This document shows positions 10,749-21,399 of a stretch of 64,000 nt of DNA, piece by piece. Numbering within the stretch: the first letter of the stretch is position 1; the number at the start of each line of letters is the position of its first letter. The notes below the pieces were generated by a model. That model was not told the origin of the DNA. It did no database searches and saw nothing but the letters and a program-made list of their open reading frames with translations. The stretch is from NCBI RefSeq assembly GCF_928382285.1, contig NZ_CAKMSS010000001.1, positions 496,001-560,000 of the forward strand. Reading direction: 5' to 3'. The DNA comes from Rothia nasimurium. GTDB lineage: Bacteria > Actinomycetota > Actinomycetes > Actinomycetales > Micrococcaceae. Both the position numbers and the translations under genes were made by a program.

Positions 10749-10795
10749 CAAAAGGGCGACGGTGCAGGGGTGATATTCCCCTAAACCGCCGCCCT
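10749..10795 (-). terminator. Terminator after gmk
   Basis: Nested inverted repeat: outer arms AGGGCGaCGGT / ACCGcCGCCCT (10753-10763 and 10785-10795) enclose GGGG-TGATATT-CCCC, followed on the minus strand by TTTTG. It ends the mihF-gmk transcript just before the rpoZ promoter. Confidence 0.7.
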
Positions 10796-10809
10796 AGCAG
10801 GCGCAGAGG

Positions 10810-11385
10810 CTATGAGCGGTCTGCACCCATGAGGCGCACGATTTCCTCAGCCGCTTCTGCCACGGTTTCATTGATGACGGTGTAATCAAACTCGGGCTCA
10901 GCAGCCAGCTCAATTTTGGCTGTGTCCAGGCGGGCTTCCTGCTCCTGGGGAGATTCGGTGCCGCGGCCAATGAGGCGGGATACCAGTTCGTCCCAGCTGG
11001 GAGGAGCCAAGAAAATGAGCTGCGCTTCGGGCATAGCGTTACGGACCTGACGTGCACCCTGCAGGTCAATTTCAAGCAGGACGTGCTTACCGGCGTCCAG
11101 CTGCTTCTGCACCATAGAGCGAATCGTGCCGTACTTGTAGGAGTTGTGCACGGTGGCCCATTCCAGCATCTGGCGATTCTCTACCATCGACTCAAACTCT
11201 TCGTCTGAGACGAAGTAGTAGTGCACGCCGTCCTCTTCGCCCGGACGGGGGTCGCGGGTAGTGGCGGAGACAGAGAACCACACCTCGGGGTAGTGCTCAC
11301 GAATGTAAGCAGAAACGGTTCCCTTGCCAACGGCGGTGGGGCCAGCTAGCACGGTCAGTTTGGGTGTAGCGGTCTGTTCAGCCAT
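10810..11385 (-). CDS. gmk: Guanylate kinase
   Basis: Phosphorylates GMP to GDP. P-loop GPTAVGKGT at residues 15-23; the GMP-binding stretch [23 protein letters not shown] and the lid region [10 protein letters not shown] follow; 191 aa is typical. Starts at ATG after AAGGGAAACC, eight bases from the mihF stop, so mihF and gmk form a transcript. Confidence 0.97.
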   Translation of the reverse strand: MAEQTATPKLTVLAGPTAVGKGTVSAYIREHYPEVWFSVSATTRDPRPGEEDGVHYYFVSDEEFESMVENRQMLEWATVHNSYKYGTIRSMVQKQLDAGKHVLLEIDLQGARQVRNAMPEAQLIFLAPPSWDELVSRLIGRGTESPQEQEARLDTAKIELAAEPEFDYTVINETVAEAAEEIVRLMGADRS

Positions 11386-11393
11386 GGTTTCCC

Positions 11394-11708
11394 TTATCGG
11401 TCGAGAAGATTGATGAGTGCCTTGCGCTGGTGGATACCAAGACCACGCAGACGGCGGGACGCAGCAATGTTCAGTTCGTTCAAAATGTTCTCGGTACGAA
11501 CCTCGCCCACACCCGGCAGGGAGGTGAGCAGGTCGGTTACCTTCAGTCTAGCGACTGCTTCGTCAGTTTCGGCGCGCTTGAGAACTTCTGCGATAGTAAT
11601 CTGCTTGTTCTTAACGGCGTCCTTGATTTCGGCGCGGGCGACCCGGGCCTTCTTAGCCTTGTCGCGGGCTGCTGCGCGCTGTTCTTCGGTGAGAGGCTGA
11701 AGAGGCAT
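11394..11708 (-). CDS. mihF: Actinobacterial integration host factor
   Basis: 104-residue nucleoid-associated DNA-binding protein unrelated in fold to enterobacterial IHF. A helix-rich N-terminus ([24 protein letters not shown]) is followed by the helix-two-turn-helix region [22 protein letters not shown] and the basic tail [19 protein letters not shown]. The family binds DNA without strong sequence specificity and compacts it. Start ATG has AAGGA upstream. Adjacent to gmk as in most actinobacteria. Confidence 0.95.
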   Translation of the reverse strand: MPLQPLTEEQRAAARDKAKKARVARAEIKDAVKNKQITIAEVLKRAETDEAVARLKVTDLLTSLPGVGEVRTENILNELNIAASRRLRGLGIHQRKALINLLDR

Positions 11709-11898
11709 ATTCTAATCCTTCTGTGCGAGATGCCGTGTGGGGCAAAAGGGGGTGGGGTGTGCTGGAATAAACAGGCAACCGAGCAGCTTCGCTCACTCTT
11801 GGGGGTTGTTGCTTATCTATTTGCGAACCAACAATTACAAAATAGCATGTCAGAAACGGTTATGGAAGATAGTTACCCGGCGGTAACCTTTTTTAAAG

Positions 11899-11936
11899 AA
11901 AAATGGTGGGAATTGTTTCAAATTCCCACCATTTTT
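11899..11936 (-). terminator. Strong terminator after pyrF
   Basis: A long near-perfect palindrome, AAATGGTGGGAATT and AATTCCCACCATTTTT around GTTTCA, with A and T runs on both sides, so it can work in both directions. It closes the pyrimidine operon 14 bases after pyrF. The remaining bases of the 241-bp gap up to mihF presumably hold the mihF promoter; I see no convincing -35/-10 pair. Confidence 0.9.
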
Positions 11937-11949
11937 GTTGGATTAGCCT

Positions 11950-12792
11950 CTAGCGAGCACTCAGGAGCTCGTCACGGGCCTTTTCGGCGGCTAGTCGCAG
12001 CCCAGGAGCGGACGGACCAGCAGCCAGCACACCGCGGCTTGAATTGACCAGCACCTGGCTCTCAATACCGGAAAATACGGTGTAGAGATCACGAGCCGTA
12101 GCTCCCTGAGCACCGAAACCCGGTGCCAGAATAGGGCCGTTGAAGGTTGAGAGGTCGATCTCTAGCTTCTTCAAGGCGTCTGCTACAGTTGCTCCTACCA
12201 CCAGACCGCAGGGACCCATTGCCTCCCACTGGCGCTGATCGTTCTCAGCACGAGCTGCCTCAATAATGAGGGATGCCACCGATGAGCTTCCACCCACATG
12301 CTGAACTGTCTGGCCCTCGGGGTTCGAGGTCAGCGCCAGAACGAAGGTGCCCCGGTTATTGCGGTCAGCGAGGTCCAGAGCAGGGCGCAGGGACTCAAAA
12401 CCCAGGTAGGGGCTCAGGGTCACGGAGTCGGCTCCCAGGGGGGAAGCCTCCCCTAGCCAGGCGTCCGCATAGGCTGCCATGGTCGAGCCGATATCGCCGC
12501 GCTTGGCGTCCGCAACCACCAGCACACCGGCGTCCGCAGCATCGCGCTGAAGTTGCTCCAGAGCGGCAAGACCCGCAGAGCCGTGGCGCTCAAAGAGCGC
12601 CACCTGGGGCTTGAGAGCTGCGGCTACCCGACCGCAGGCCTCAAGCACGGTCGAGGCAAAGGTGCTTAAGGACGCCGCGGTGTCGGGTAGCCCCCAGGCA
12701 TCAAGGAGGGAGGGGTGGGGGTCTATGCCCACGCAAAGGGGGCCCTTCTCCCCCATGGCCGCAGCCAGGCGATCACCAAAACCGCGTGACAT
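11950..12792 (-). CDS. pyrF: Orotidine-5'-phosphate decarboxylase (type 2)
   Basis: Decarboxylates OMP to UMP, the last step of de novo pyrimidine synthesis. The catalytic Asp-x-Lys-x-x-Asp motif appears as DAKRGDIGSTMAAYA near residues 94-108, and LCVGIDPHPSLL near residue 20 is typical of the long actinobacterial/type 2 form (280 aa). Its ATG shares a base with the carB stop (TAATG), so translation is coupled; it is the last gene of the operon. Confidence 0.97.
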   Translation of the reverse strand: MSRGFGDRLAAAMGEKGPLCVGIDPHPSLLDAWGLPDTAASLSTFASTVLEACGRVAAALKPQVALFERHGSAGLAALEQLQRDAADAGVLVVADAKRGDIGSTMAAYADAWLGEASPLGADSVTLSPYLGFESLRPALDLADRNNRGTFVLALTSNPEGQTVQHVGGSSSVASLIIEAARAENDQRQWEAMGPCGLVVGATVADALKKLEIDLSTFNGPILAPGFGAQGATARDLYTVFSGIESQVLVNSSRGVLAAGPSAPGLRLAAEKARDELLSAR

Positions 12793-15700
12793 TAGGCCTC
12801 CCGGGCTTTCAGGGCAGCCTCGATGGAGGCGCCGTGTTCCTGCAGGCTCATGACGTCCCAGCTGTATTCGCGCAGGGCGTTAATACCCTGAACGGCTGCA
12901 CCGAATTCAGAGACGGTGGTCATCACGGGGCAGCCTACCGAGGTAGCCGCAGCGCGGATTTCGTAGCCATCGCCACGGGCCTGACCGCCGGAGGGGGTGT
13001 TGAAAATCAGGTCGATGTCGCCATCGCGCACCATATCAACGATGGAGCGCTCCCCGTCCTTGGTTTCTGCAATCTTGGGAACAACCAGGGACTCCACCCC
13101 GTTGCGGCGCAGAACGTCTGCGGTACCGCCGGTGGAGACAATCTCGAAGCCCAGCTGCTGCAGCATCTTCACGTAGATGATGGAGTTGCGTTTGTCGCGG
13201 TTAGCTACAGAAACGAAAACCTTACCCTCGGTCGGCAGCTTAGAACCTGCAGATGCTTCAGCCTTAGCGAAAGCGGTATCGAAGTGGCGGTCCAGGCCCA
13301 TAACCTCACCGGTTGAGCGCATTTCGGGGCCGAGCAGGGAGTCAACCACGATGCCCTCGGGGGTGCGGAAGCGGCTGAAGGGCAGCACAGCTTCCTTGAC
13401 CGCGATGGCGGTTTCAGCAGGCAGGGTGGCACCGTCCATGGTGGCAGGCAGGTAGCCTTCGGCCTTGAGATCGGCAATGGTCTTACCGGTACCGATTAGA
13501 GCCGCAGCCTTAGCCATCTGCACACCGGTTGCCTTCGAAACAAAGGGAACGGTACGAGAGGCGCGGGGGTTAGCTTCAATCACGTAGAGAATTTCAGAAG
13601 CTACAGCGAACTGAATGTTGATCAGACCGCGCACGCCCACGCCGGCGGCAATCTTGTGGGTTGCCTCCTTGACCTGCTCGATGACGTCCGGCCCCAGGGT
13701 AATGGGGGGCAGGGTGCAGGCAGAGTCGCCCGAGTGAATACCGGCCTCTTCGATGTGCTCCATGACACCGCCCAGGTAAAGCTCTTCACCGTCAAAGAGA
13801 GCATCGACGTCGATTTCGACGGCGTCCTCAAGGAACTTATCAATCAGAGCGGGCTGGGAGGGGGAAACCTCGGTCGCGTTCTCTAGGTAGCGGGCCAGCT
13901 GGGCCTCTGAGTAGACAATTTCCATGCCGCGTCCGCCCAGAACGTAGGAGGGGCGCACCAGCACGGGGTAGCCGATTTCGTCCGCAATCTTCTTGGCGTT
14001 CTCGAAGGTGTAGGCGGTGCCGTTCTTGGGGGAAATCAGGCCGGCTTCTTCCAGCACGCGGGAGAATTCGCCGCGGTCTTCAGCCAGGTCTATAGCCTCG
14101 GGTGAGGTGCCCAGAATCGGGATGCCAGCGGCCTTGAGTTCCTGGGCCAGCTTGAGCGGGGTCTGGCCACCGAGCTGCACAAAGACGCCCAGCAGGCCAC
14201 CGGTACGACGCTCCGCCTCAACGATTTCGAGCACGTCTTCCAGGGTGAGGGGCTCGAAGTAGAGGCGGGTAGAGATGTCGTAGTCGGTTGATACGGTCTC
14301 GGGGTTGCAGTTGACCATGACGGTCTCGTAGCCGGCCTCGCGCAGCACCATGGAGGCGTGCACGCAGGAGTAGTCGAACTCGATACCCTGGCCGATGCGG
14401 TTGGGGCCGGAGCCCAGAATCATGATTGAGGGCTTCTCGTGGTGGGCTACTTCGTCCTCCTGGTCGTAGGAAGAGTAGTGGTAGGGGGTGAAGGCCTCAA
14501 ACTCGGCTGCACAGGTGTCGACGGTCTTGAAGACGGGGCGGATGTTCAGGGCGTGGCGGATACCGCGCACTACTGCCTCGCTCATGCCAAGAATCTCACC
14601 GATCTGCGCATCGGAGAAGCCGTGACGCTTGGCCAGGCGCAGGGTGCGCTCATCCAGGGTCTTAGAGGCGGCGATTTCTGCGGCAACCTCGTTGAGGAGC
14701 ACCAGCTGGTCGAGGAACCAGGGGTCAATGGCGGTTGCCTCGTACATTTGCTCGACGGTAGCACCAGCCAGCAGGGCTCGCTGGACCTGGAAGATACGGT
14801 CGGTGGTAGCGGTCTTGCTCTGCTCAATCAGGGCGGCCAGCTCGTCCGCACCGAGTTCGGGGTTGTCGAAGCGGAAGGTTGAGCCCTTCTGCTCCATGGA
14901 GCGCATGGCCTTCTGCAGGGCTTCGGTGAAGTTGCGGCCCAGGGCCATGGCCTCGCCCACCGACTTCATGGTGGTGGTCAGAGTGGGGTCTGCTGCCGGG
15001 AACTTCTCGAAGGCAAAGCGGGGAACCTTGACCACGACGTAGTCGAGGGTGGGCTCGAAGGATGCCGGGGTCTTCTGGGTGATGTCGTTGGGGATCTCGT
15101 CCAGGGTGTAGCCCAGGGAGAGCTTGGTGGCGATCTTTGCAATCGGGAAGCCGGTTGCCTTTGATGCCAGAGCGGACGAGCGGGACACGCGGGGGTTCAT
15201 TTCGATGACGATGACGCGGCCTGTTGCCGGGTCGATGGCGAACTGGATGTTACAGCCGCCGGTGTCAACGCCGACCTCGCGAATCACGTTGATGGCGATG
15301 TCGCGAAGCTTCTGGTATTCGCGGTCGGTGAGGGTGAGGGCGGGGGCTACGGTGATGGAGTCACCGGTGTGTACACCTACGGGGTCGAAGTTTTCGATGG
15401 AGCAGACGACAACCACGTTATCGTTCTTATCTCGCATCATTTCCAGTTCGTATTCCTTCCAGCCCAGGATGGATTCTTCGAGAAGAACCTCGCTGGTGGG
15501 GCTGTACTGGATACCGGCACCTGCGATGCGGTGCAGGTCTTCTTCGTTGTAGGCCATGCCCGAGCCCAGGCCGCCCATGGTGAAGGAGGGGCGGACCACC
15601 ATGGGGTAGCCCAGTTCCTTAGCAGCTTCGAGGGCTTCGTCCATGGTGTGGACGATAACGGAGCGGGCAGACTCGCCGCCCGCACGTTCGACAACGCCCT

Positions 15701-16097
15701 TGAAGGCCTCACGATCTTCGCCCAGGTTGATGGCTTCGATGTTAGCGCCAATGAGCTCAACACCGTACTTATCGAGAATGCCCTGCTCATCGAGGGCGAT
15801 AGCGGCGTTGAGGGCGGTCTGACCACCGAGGGTGGGGAGGATCGCGTCGGGCTTTTCCTTGGCGATAATCTTTTCGATGACCTCGGGGGTAATCGGTTCG
15901 ATGTAGGTGGCGTCGGCAAACTCGGGGTCGGTCATGATAGTGGCCGGGTTGGAGTTGACCAGGATGACGCGCACGCCTTCTTCTTTGAGAACGCGCAGGG
16001 CCTGGGTGCCCGAGTAGTCGAATTCGGCGGCCTGACCAATGACGATCGGGCCAGAACCGATGACGAGGATTGAGTTGAGATCGTTACGCTTCGGCAT
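12792..16097 (-). CDS. carB: Carbamoyl-phosphate synthase large subunit
   Basis: Makes carbamoyl phosphate from bicarbonate, ATP and ammonia passed from CarA. Two homologous ATP-grasp halves are visible: the first opens with [20 protein letters not shown] and carries [13 protein letters not shown]; the second opens with [18 protein letters not shown] and carries [13 protein letters not shown]. The C-terminal ~150 residues form the MGS-like allosteric domain ([31 protein letters not shown]), where UMP and similar effectors act. 1101 aa, full length. Twelve bases downstream of carA. Confidence 0.98.
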   Translation of the reverse strand: MPKRNDLNSILVIGSGPIVIGQAAEFDYSGTQALRVLKEEGVRVILVNSNPATIMTDPEFADATYIEPITPEVIEKIIAKEKPDAILPTLGGQTALNAAIALDEQGILDKYGVELIGANIEAINLGEDREAFKGVVERAGGESARSVIVHTMDEALEAAKELGYPMVVRPSFTMGGLGSGMAYNEEDLHRIAGAGIQYSPTSEVLLEESILGWKEYELEMMRDKNDNVVVVCSIENFDPVGVHTGDSITVAPALTLTDREYQKLRDIAINVIREVGVDTGGCNIQFAIDPATGRVIVIEMNPRVSRSSALASKATGFPIAKIATKLSLGYTLDEIPNDITQKTPASFEPTLDYVVVKVPRFAFEKFPAADPTLTTTMKSVGEAMALGRNFTEALQKAMRSMEQKGSTFRFDNPELGADELAALIEQSKTATTDRIFQVQRALLAGATVEQMYEATAIDPWFLDQLVLLNEVAAEIAASKTLDERTLRLAKRHGFSDAQIGEILGMSEAVVRGIRHALNIRPVFKTVDTCAAEFEAFTPYHYSSYDQEDEVAHHEKPSIMILGSGPNRIGQGIEFDYSCVHASMVLREAGYETVMVNCNPETVSTDYDISTRLYFEPLTLEDVLEIVEAERRTGGLLGVFVQLGGQTPLKLAQELKAAGIPILGTSPEAIDLAEDRGEFSRVLEEAGLISPKNGTAYTFENAKKIADEIGYPVLVRPSYVLGGRGMEIVYSEAQLARYLENATEVSPSQPALIDKFLEDAVEIDVDALFDGEELYLGGVMEHIEEAGIHSGDSACTLPPITLGPDVIEQVKEATHKIAAGVGVRGLINIQFAVASEILYVIEANPRASRTVPFVSKATGVQMAKAAALIGTGKTIADLKAEGYLPATMDGATLPAETAIAVKEAVLPFSRFRTPEGIVVDSLLGPEMRSTGEVMGLDRHFDTAFAKAEASAGSKLPTEGKVFVSVANRDKRNSIIYVKMLQQLGFEIVSTGGTADVLRRNGVESLVVPKIAETKDGERSIVDMVRDGDIDLIFNTPSGGQARGDGYEIRAAATSVGCPVMTTVSEFGAAVQGINALREYSWDVMSLQEHGASIEAALKAREA

Positions 16098-16109
16098 GGT
16101 TCGGTGTCC

Positions 16110-17273
16110 TTAGTTCTTCTTCTCGAGCATGAGATCGATGAAACGGTCAAAGAGGTAGGCAGCGTCGTGGGGGCCAGCGGCTGCTTCGGGGTGGTACTGC
16201 ACCGAGAAGGCGGGGATGTCGAGGCAGCGAAGGCCCTCGACTACCTGGTCGTTGAGTCCTACGTGGGAAACTTCGACGCGACCGAATTCAGCGTTGGGTG
16301 CGGTGACGGCTCCATCCAGGGGGGCGTCTACGGCAAAGCCGTGGTTCTGGGCGGTGATTTCTACCTTGCCGGTGGTGCGGTCCATGACGGGCTGGTTGAT
16401 ACCGCGGTGGCCGAAGGGCAGCTTGTAGGTGCCAAAGCCCAGGGCGCGGCCCAGCAGCTGGTTGCCAAAGCAGATACCGAAGAAGGGGGTGCCGGTGCGC
16501 AGGACGGACTGCAGGAGCTGAACCTGGTCGTCCGCGGTTGCGGGGTCGCCGGGGCCGTTGGAGAAGAAGACACCGTCGGGGTTGAGGGCGGTGATATCTT
16601 CGAGGGTGGCGGTTGCGGGCAGCACGTGCACGCGGACGCCGCGCTCGGCAAAGCGCTTCGGGGTCATGGCCTTGATACCCAGGTCGAGGGCAACCAAGGT
16701 GGCTTTGACGTCACCCTCCCAGCCCTGGTCAGCGGGTTCTACGATGTAAGCCTCTTCGATAGAAACGGAGTCAGCCAGTTTCTGGCCCTTCATTTCGGCT
16801 GCTGCCTGTACCTGGGCAACCAGGTCTGCCAAGGGAAGCTCGGCGTCTGCACCGGTGAAGATACCGGCGCGCATGGAACCGGCGCTGCGCAGGTGGCGGG
16901 TCAGGGCGCGGGTGTCGATGCCCTGGATGCCGACGATTCCCTGCTCTACCAGTTCCTCGTCGAGGGAACGCTCTGAGCGCCAGTTGGAGGGGCGGCGGGC
17001 GGCGTCGCGCACGGCGTAGCCTGCAACCCAGATTTTGCGGGATTCGGCGTCCTCGGTGTTAACGCCGGTGTTGCCGATATGGGGTGCGGTCTGAACCACG
17101 ATCTGCCCCGCGTAGGAGGGGTCGGTCAGGGTTTCCTGGTAGCCGGTCATGCCGGTTGAGAAGACCGCTTCGCCAAGGGTCTTGCCGGTAGCGCCGTAGC
17201 TTTCGCCGCGGTAGAAGGTACCGTCTTCAAGGACGAGTACTGCTGCACGTGGGGTGGGTGCTGGGTGGGACAT
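16110..17273 (-). CDS. carA: Carbamoyl-phosphate synthase small (glutaminase) subunit
   Basis: Hydrolyses glutamine and channels ammonia to CarB. The N-terminal domain carries [24 protein letters not shown]; the class I amidotransferase domain has the nucleophile in [12 protein letters not shown] (Cys near residue 270) and the His/Glu pair in [11 protein letters not shown] near residue 360. 387 aa. ATG preceded by AGGAAG. Follows the small membrane protein by 52 bases and runs into carB. Confidence 0.98.
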   Translation of the reverse strand: MSHPAPTPRAAVLVLEDGTFYRGESYGATGKTLGEAVFSTGMTGYQETLTDPSYAGQIVVQTAPHIGNTGVNTEDAESRKIWVAGYAVRDAARRPSNWRSERSLDEELVEQGIVGIQGIDTRALTRHLRSAGSMRAGIFTGADAELPLADLVAQVQAAAEMKGQKLADSVSIEEAYIVEPADQGWEGDVKATLVALDLGIKAMTPKRFAERGVRVHVLPATATLEDITALNPDGVFFSNGPGDPATADDQVQLLQSVLRTGTPFFGICFGNQLLGRALGFGTYKLPFGHRGINQPVMDRTTGKVEITAQNHGFAVDAPLDGAVTAPNAEFGRVEVSHVGLNDQVVEGLRCLDIPAFSVQYHPEAAAGPHDAAYLFDRFIDLMLEKKN

Positions 17274-17325
17274 TCACACACTTCCTGTTGGTTGGTGTAG
17301 TCACCTGCAATCAGCAGGTGGAAAC

Positions 17326-17856
17326 TTAGGGGCGGGCCAGAGTGTCGTGGCCGACGGTTGCCTGGGGCGCGATAGCTGCAACGGCATCGAGGATTGATTT
17401 TTTGTCAGCCGCATAGCGGGTGCGGAAGCCGGTATCGACGGGGTTGCCGTTGAGTGACCAGGAGAGGACGGCCAGGCCGTCCTTCTCGACGAACTTACCG
17501 TTCATACCGGCTTCGGTGCGCACACCGATAATGTCGCTGGCGGGAATCCAGATATCTTGGGAGCCGTTGCGCATGATGATGACGGCGTCCTCGTAGACGA
17601 AGAAGACACCGGTTGATTTCACGCCCAGGGTGTTGGTGGCGATACGGTCGAGCCAGTCCCCCATGACGGTAGTGGCAACGTAGGTGCCGGGTACCGCAAG
17701 CAGGGATTCGGCGTCGTCGTAGCGCTCAGGCACATCGAGCAGGGTGCCGGTGTGAACCTGACGCTGCTTCCTACTCTTCCAGCCCTGCCACATAGCCCAG
17801 AAGATGAGGGCGGCAACAAGGGCCAGGATCAGGGTGGGAATTAGCTTGTCAGACAC
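17326..17856 (-). CDS. Membrane-anchored PH-like protein of the pyrimidine operon
   Basis: 176 aa: one N-terminal transmembrane helix (LIPTLILALVAALIFWAMW, about 5-23), a basic stop-transfer patch (KSRKQRQ), then a soluble beta-rich domain (VFFVYEDAVIIMR, DIWIPASDIIGVRTEAG). A protein of this plan between pyrC and carA is recurrent in actinobacteria, e.g. mycobacterial pyrimidine operons. The GTG start has AGGAG upstream; the gap to pyrC is 15 bases. Function unknown; position suggests a link to carbamoyl-phosphate/pyrimidine metabolism or merely co-transcription. Confidence 0.75.
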   Translation of the reverse strand: MSDKLIPTLILALVAALIFWAMWQGWKSRKQRQVHTGTLLDVPERYDDAESLLAVPGTYVATTVMGDWLDRIATNTLGVKSTGVFFVYEDAVIIMRNGSQDIWIPASDIIGVRTEAGMNGKFVEKDGLAVLSWSLNGNPVDTGFRTRYAADKKSILDAVAAIAPQATVGHDTLARP

Positions 17857-17871
17857 GGGCGCTCCTAGCGG

Positions 17872-19179
17872 TTAGTTTGCGGTCGGGGTGTTGAGCTTAC
17901 CGTCGAGCACGGTGGGGTGGCCGCCGAAGAAGGTGGCTACGACCGCGCCGGGAACTTCCAGACCCCGGTAAGGGTTGTTCTTACCCTTGGTTGCCTGAGC
18001 GGCAGGGTCAATGACGCGGGTGGCTGCGGGGTCAACCAAGACCAGGTGGGCGGGCTCCCCCGCTTCGAGCGGACGCCCCTGGTCGGCTGCGAGGCCGATT
18101 TCGGCGGGCTTAGTGCTCATGATGCGGGCAACGTCTGCCCAGGTGATGTAGCCGGTATCAACCAGGGTCTTCTGGATGATAGACAGGGCCTGTTCCAGGC
18201 CGGTCATACCGTTAGCCGCGCAGGCCCACTCGCAGTCCTTGGATTCGGCGGGGTGGGGTGCGTGGTCGGTGCCGATGATGTCGATGATGCCGTCGGCAAC
18301 TGCCTGACGCAGGGCCAGTACGTCCTCTTCGGTGCGCAGGGGCGGGTTGACCTTGTAGACGGGATCGTAGGTGCGCACCAGCTCGTCGGTCAGTAGCAGG
18401 TGGTGGGGGGTGACCTCGGCGGTTACCTTGATGCCGCGTTCCTTGGCCCAGCGCACGATTTCAACGGAGCCCTTGGTTGAGAGGTGGCAGATATGCAGAC
18501 GGGAGCCTACATGTTCTGCCAGCAGCACGTCGCGGGCGATGATGGATTCTTCAGCGACAGCGGGCCAACCGGCCAGACCGAGCTCGGCAGAAACCTTACC
18601 CTCATTCATCTGGGCGCCCTCGGTCAGGCGGGGTTCCTGGGCGTGCTGGGCGATGACACCGTTGAAGGTCTTGACGTATTCGAGGGCTCGGCGCATCAGG
18701 GCGGGGTCCCAGACGCACATGCCGTCGTCTGAAAAAACACGAACCTGGGCACGGGATTCAGCCATAGCCCCGATATCGGAGAGGCGCTCCCCTGCCAGGC
18801 CAACGGTCACAGCTCCGATGGGCTGCACCTTAACCCAGCCCGAGTTCTTTCCCAGTTCATAGACCTGTTCCACCACACCGGCGGTGTCAGCAACGGGGTT
18901 GGAGTTGGCCATAGCGAAGACGGCGGTGTAGCCACCCAGAGCTGCGGCACGGGTACCGGTTTCAACGGTTTCGGCATCTTCCTGGCCAGGTTCGCGCAGG
19001 TGGGTGTGCAGGTCGACCAAGCCGGGGAGAGCAATCAGCCCCTGGGCCTCAACCACCTGAGCTGCGGCGTCCTCAAGGTTTTCACCAATCTCGGCGATAG
19101 TGCCGCCCTTGATCAGAATATCGGCGGTCTTCTCACCAAGCAGTGAGGCGCCCTTGATGAGGTAAACAGTTTCAGTCAT
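17872..19179 (-). CDS. pyrC: Dihydroorotase (class I)
   Basis: Cyclises carbamoyl aspartate to dihydroorotate. The metal-binding LVDLHTHLREPGQED lies near residue 60; further ligands are in HLSTKGS and in IGTDHAPH near residue 309. 435 aa with family-typical N- and C-terminal beta-sandwich parts (HLVLVDP, GAVVATFFGGHPTVLDG). Between pyrB (21 bases) and the membrane protein gene. Confidence 0.97.
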   Translation of the reverse strand: MTETVYLIKGASLLGEKTADILIKGGTIAEIGENLEDAAAQVVEAQGLIALPGLVDLHTHLREPGQEDAETVETGTRAAALGGYTAVFAMANSNPVADTAGVVEQVYELGKNSGWVKVQPIGAVTVGLAGERLSDIGAMAESRAQVRVFSDDGMCVWDPALMRRALEYVKTFNGVIAQHAQEPRLTEGAQMNEGKVSAELGLAGWPAVAEESIIARDVLLAEHVGSRLHICHLSTKGSVEIVRWAKERGIKVTAEVTPHHLLLTDELVRTYDPVYKVNPPLRTEEDVLALRQAVADGIIDIIGTDHAPHPAESKDCEWACAANGMTGLEQALSIIQKTLVDTGYITWADVARIMSTKPAEIGLAADQGRPLEAGEPAHLVLVDPAATRVIDPAAQATKGKNNPYRGLEVPGAVVATFFGGHPTVLDGKLNTPTAN

Positions 19180-19200
19180 TGTTTCTCTTTCGTCCAGGGC

Positions 19201-20184
19201 TTAGGAGCCGGGGTAGAAATCGTTGGCGGAGCCACCGGTCATGAGCAGGTAGAGCACAGCCATACGGACGGATACACCGTTGGTGACCTGACGGAGCACC
19301 CAGGAACGGGGCGAATCTGCTGCTTCTGCGCAGATTTCGAGGCCGCGGTTCATGGGGCCGGGGTGCAAAATGGCGGTTTCGTGGGCGGACGCATCAAGGC
19401 GGGCAAAGCGCTCAGGGGTCAGCCCCCACAGGCGGGAGTATTCTTCGGATGAGGGGAAGAAGGCCGCGTTCATGCGTTCTTTCTGGATACGCAGCATCAT
19501 CACCGCGTCAACTCCCGACTCGATGGCATCGTCGAGGTTGTAGTAAATCTCTGCCGGCCAGCTTTCGATATCTACCGGGAGCAGGGTGGGCGGGGCAACG
19601 AACTTGACGGTTGCTCCCAGGGTGTGAAGCAGCCAGAGGTTGGAGCGGGCCACACGGGAGTGCAGGATATCGCCCACAATCGCTACTCGCATACCCTCTA
19701 AGGTAAGGCCGCGGGTTGTTACCCCCTCAACCTGGGCCTTGAACTGGCGCAGGGTCATGGCGTCCAGCAGGGCCTGGGTGGGGTGGGCATGGGTGCCGTC
19801 ACCGGCGTTGAGCACGGGCACGTCAATCCAGCCAGCTTCAGCTAGACGCTGGGGGGCACCCGATGCGCTGTGGCGAATCACCACGGCGTCGGCGTTGATT
19901 GCTGCCAGGGTCTGGGCGGTGTCTTTGAGCGACTCCCCCTTAGAGACAGATGAGCCCTTGGCCGAGAAGTTGATGATGTCGGCAGACAGACGCTTTTCGG
20001 CAGCTTCGAAGGACAGGCGGGTGCGGGTCGAGTCTTCGAAGAAGAGGTTGACCACAGTGCGCCCCTGGAGCACGGGGAGTTTCTTGACTTCGCGCTGGCC
20101 GACCTCACCCATGTAGTCGGCGGTATCGAGAATGTTGAGGGCGTCGTCAAGGGAGAGATCCTTGGTATCGAGCAGGTGACGCAC
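19201..20184 (-). CDS. pyrB: Aspartate carbamoyltransferase catalytic chain
   Basis: Joins carbamoyl phosphate and aspartate. The carbamoyl-phosphate loop is [13 protein letters not shown] (Ser52-Thr53-Arg54-Thr55), with [11 protein letters not shown] further on and [12 protein letters not shown] near the C-terminus for the aspartate domain. 327 aa. No pyrI regulatory chain is present, so control probably rests on PyrR. GTG start two bases after the pyrR stop. Confidence 0.97.
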   Translation of the reverse strand: MRHLLDTKDLSLDDALNILDTADYMGEVGQREVKKLPVLQGRTVVNLFFEDSTRTRLSFEAAEKRLSADIINFSAKGSSVSKGESLKDTAQTLAAINADAVVIRHSASGAPQRLAEAGWIDVPVLNAGDGTHAHPTQALLDAMTLRQFKAQVEGVTTRGLTLEGMRVAIVGDILHSRVARSNLWLLHTLGATVKFVAPPTLLPVDIESWPAEIYYNLDDAIESGVDAVMMLRIQKERMNAAFFPSSEEYSRLWGLTPERFARLDASAHETAILHPGPMNRGLEICAEAADSPRSWVLRQVTNGVSVRMAVLYLLMTGGSANDFYPGS

Positions 20185-20186
20185 GG

Positions 20187-20807
20187 CTACTCCCCTCCTT
20201 CCTGGGCTGAGGTGGTGGAGTGGGCGGGCTGAGAAATAATCACCTTGTCGTCCTCACCGTCGATGGACGAAAGTAGCACCTTAACCGATTCATGGGTGCT
20301 GGTGGGCAGGTTCTTTCCCACGTGATCTGCGCGGATGGGAAGCTGGCGGTGGCCGCGGTCAACCAGCACAGCGAGGCGGACGGTATCGGGGCGGCCGTAG
20401 TCCTTGAGGGCATCGAGGGCGGCACGGATAGTGCGCCCTGAAAAAAGTACATCGTCAACGAGGACGACGGTGCGCCCCTCAATCCCCGCTGCGGGCAGGC
20501 GGGTGGGCTCAGGCGTCCGCCCAGGTTTTGAGAGTAAATCATCACGGTACATAGTGATGTCGAGTTGTCCCAGAGAAAAAGCGGGATTGAAGTCAGAGTC
20601 GGTCTGGGCGATCTTTGCTGCCAGACGCTCAGCTAACGGGAAGCCGCGGCGCGGAATACCTAGAAGAACCAGGTTCTCACTGCCCTTATTGGCTTCAAGA
20701 ATTTCATGGGCGATGCGAGTTAGAGCTCGCTCGATGTCGGCTGACTCCAGGATAACCCGGTGGGCTCCTGCAGATACGTCGGTGGGTACACCGGTGGTAT
20801 CGGTCAT
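20187..20807 (-). CDS. pyrR: PyrR bifunctional pyrimidine operon regulator / uracil phosphoribosyltransferase
   Basis: UMP-sensing RNA-binding protein with a phosphoribosyltransferase fold. The PRPP-binding signature [21 protein letters not shown] lies near residues 113-133; [14 protein letters not shown] and [12 protein letters not shown] are further PyrR blocks. 206 aa, slightly long because of N- and C-terminal tails. First gene of pyrR-pyrB-pyrC-ORF-carA-carB-pyrF. A PyrR-binding-loop-like motif lies directly upstream, suggesting autoregulation by translational repression. Confidence 0.96.
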   Translation of the reverse strand: MTDTTGVPTDVSAGAHRVILESADIERALTRIAHEILEANKGSENLVLLGIPRRGFPLAERLAAKIAQTDSDFNPAFSLGQLDITMYRDDLLSKPGRTPEPTRLPAAGIEGRTVVLVDDVLFSGRTIRAALDALKDYGRPDTVRLAVLVDRGHRQLPIRADHVGKNLPTSTHESVKVLLSSIDGEDDKVIISQPAHSTTSAQEGGE

Positions 20808-20814
20808 GTGCCGG

Positions 20815-20836
20815 CCTCCTTCCCCGCCTCACAGGA
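20815..20836 (-). promoter_or_regulatory. Candidate PyrR-binding loop overlapping the pyrR leader
   Basis: On the minus strand the leader contains UCCUGUGAGGC (20836-20826), an exact fit to the PyrR anti-antiterminator loop pattern UCC-N-G-N-GAG-R-Y as I know it. It is followed after four bases by the Shine-Dalgarno AAGGAGG (20821-20815), seven bases from the pyrR ATG. No terminator/antiterminator pair is visible, so a bound PyrR would block ribosome access, as described for mycobacterial PyrR. Confidence 0.65.
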
Positions 20837-20913
20837 CGGACTTAAAGGTTGCTGTCACACCTCAATGTATCACGTCCACCCCTCACCGCGGCTGAATTTG
20901 AGACAGTTTTCAG

Positions 20914-20978
20914 TAGGTACCGTTTAAATCAGAAAAACCCACCTCGTTGGTGGGTTTTTCTGATTTAGATGGTACCTA
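20914..20978. repeat. GGTACC hairpin repeat, copy A (after nusB)
   Basis: 65-bp inverted repeat bounded by TAGGTACC and GGTACCTA. The inner stem AATCAGAAAAACCCACC / GGTGGGTTTTTCTGATT carries a T5 run on both strands, so it should terminate nusB (stop six bases away on the minus strand). Same family as copies B and C at 37.1-37.7 kb, with paired substitutions in the stem. Confidence 0.85.
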
Positions 20979-20983
20979 TGGGC

Positions 20984-21394
20984 CTAGGCCAGCAGGGTGG
21001 GCTTCACCTGGCGCAGGCGGTCGAGCAGGCCATTCACAAACTTGGGTGAATCGTCGGTCGACAGCAGGCGAACCAGGCCGGTAGCCTCTGAGATAGCTAC
21101 GGCATCGGGAATCTCATCGTTGAAGAGGAGCTCCCAAGCGCCGAGCCGCAGGGCCACGCGGTCCACGCTGGGCATGCGGTCCATGGTCCAGTCCCGGGCG
21201 TAGGTTTCGATGTACTCGCGAATCTCTTCGTCGTGGTCGCGTACGCCACGAACAATCTGCTCGGAGTAGAGCGAAATCTGCGCTGAGGTGTAGGTGCGAC
21301 GGCGAATCAGGACGTCAATGACGTCATCGCCGCGCTGATCGGCCTCAAACAGGACTTCGAGGGCGCGAAGTCTAGCTTTGGTTCTTGAATTCAC
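20984..21394 (-). CDS. nusB: Transcription antitermination factor NusB
   Basis: 136-residue helical RNA-binding protein of the rRNA antitermination complex (with NusE/S10). N-terminal TKARLRALEVLFEADQRG and the C-terminal DRVALRLGAWELLFNDEIPDAVAISEATGLV block are diagnostic. GTG start, five bases after the efp stop. Followed by the copy A hairpin repeat. Confidence 0.96.
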   Translation of the reverse strand: MNSRTKARLRALEVLFEADQRGDDVIDVLIRRRTYTSAQISLYSEQIVRGVRDHDEEIREYIETYARDWTMDRMPSVDRVALRLGAWELLFNDEIPDAVAISEATGLVRLLSTDDSPKFVNGLLDRLRQVKPTLLA

Positions 21395-21399
21395 GGTAC

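Noticed and set aside
15369..16073. Plus-strand open frame of 234 codons opposite carB
   Set aside because: Antisense shadow of a strongly conserved gene; Gly/Val/Asp-rich composition reflects complemented carB codons and no ribosome site is present.
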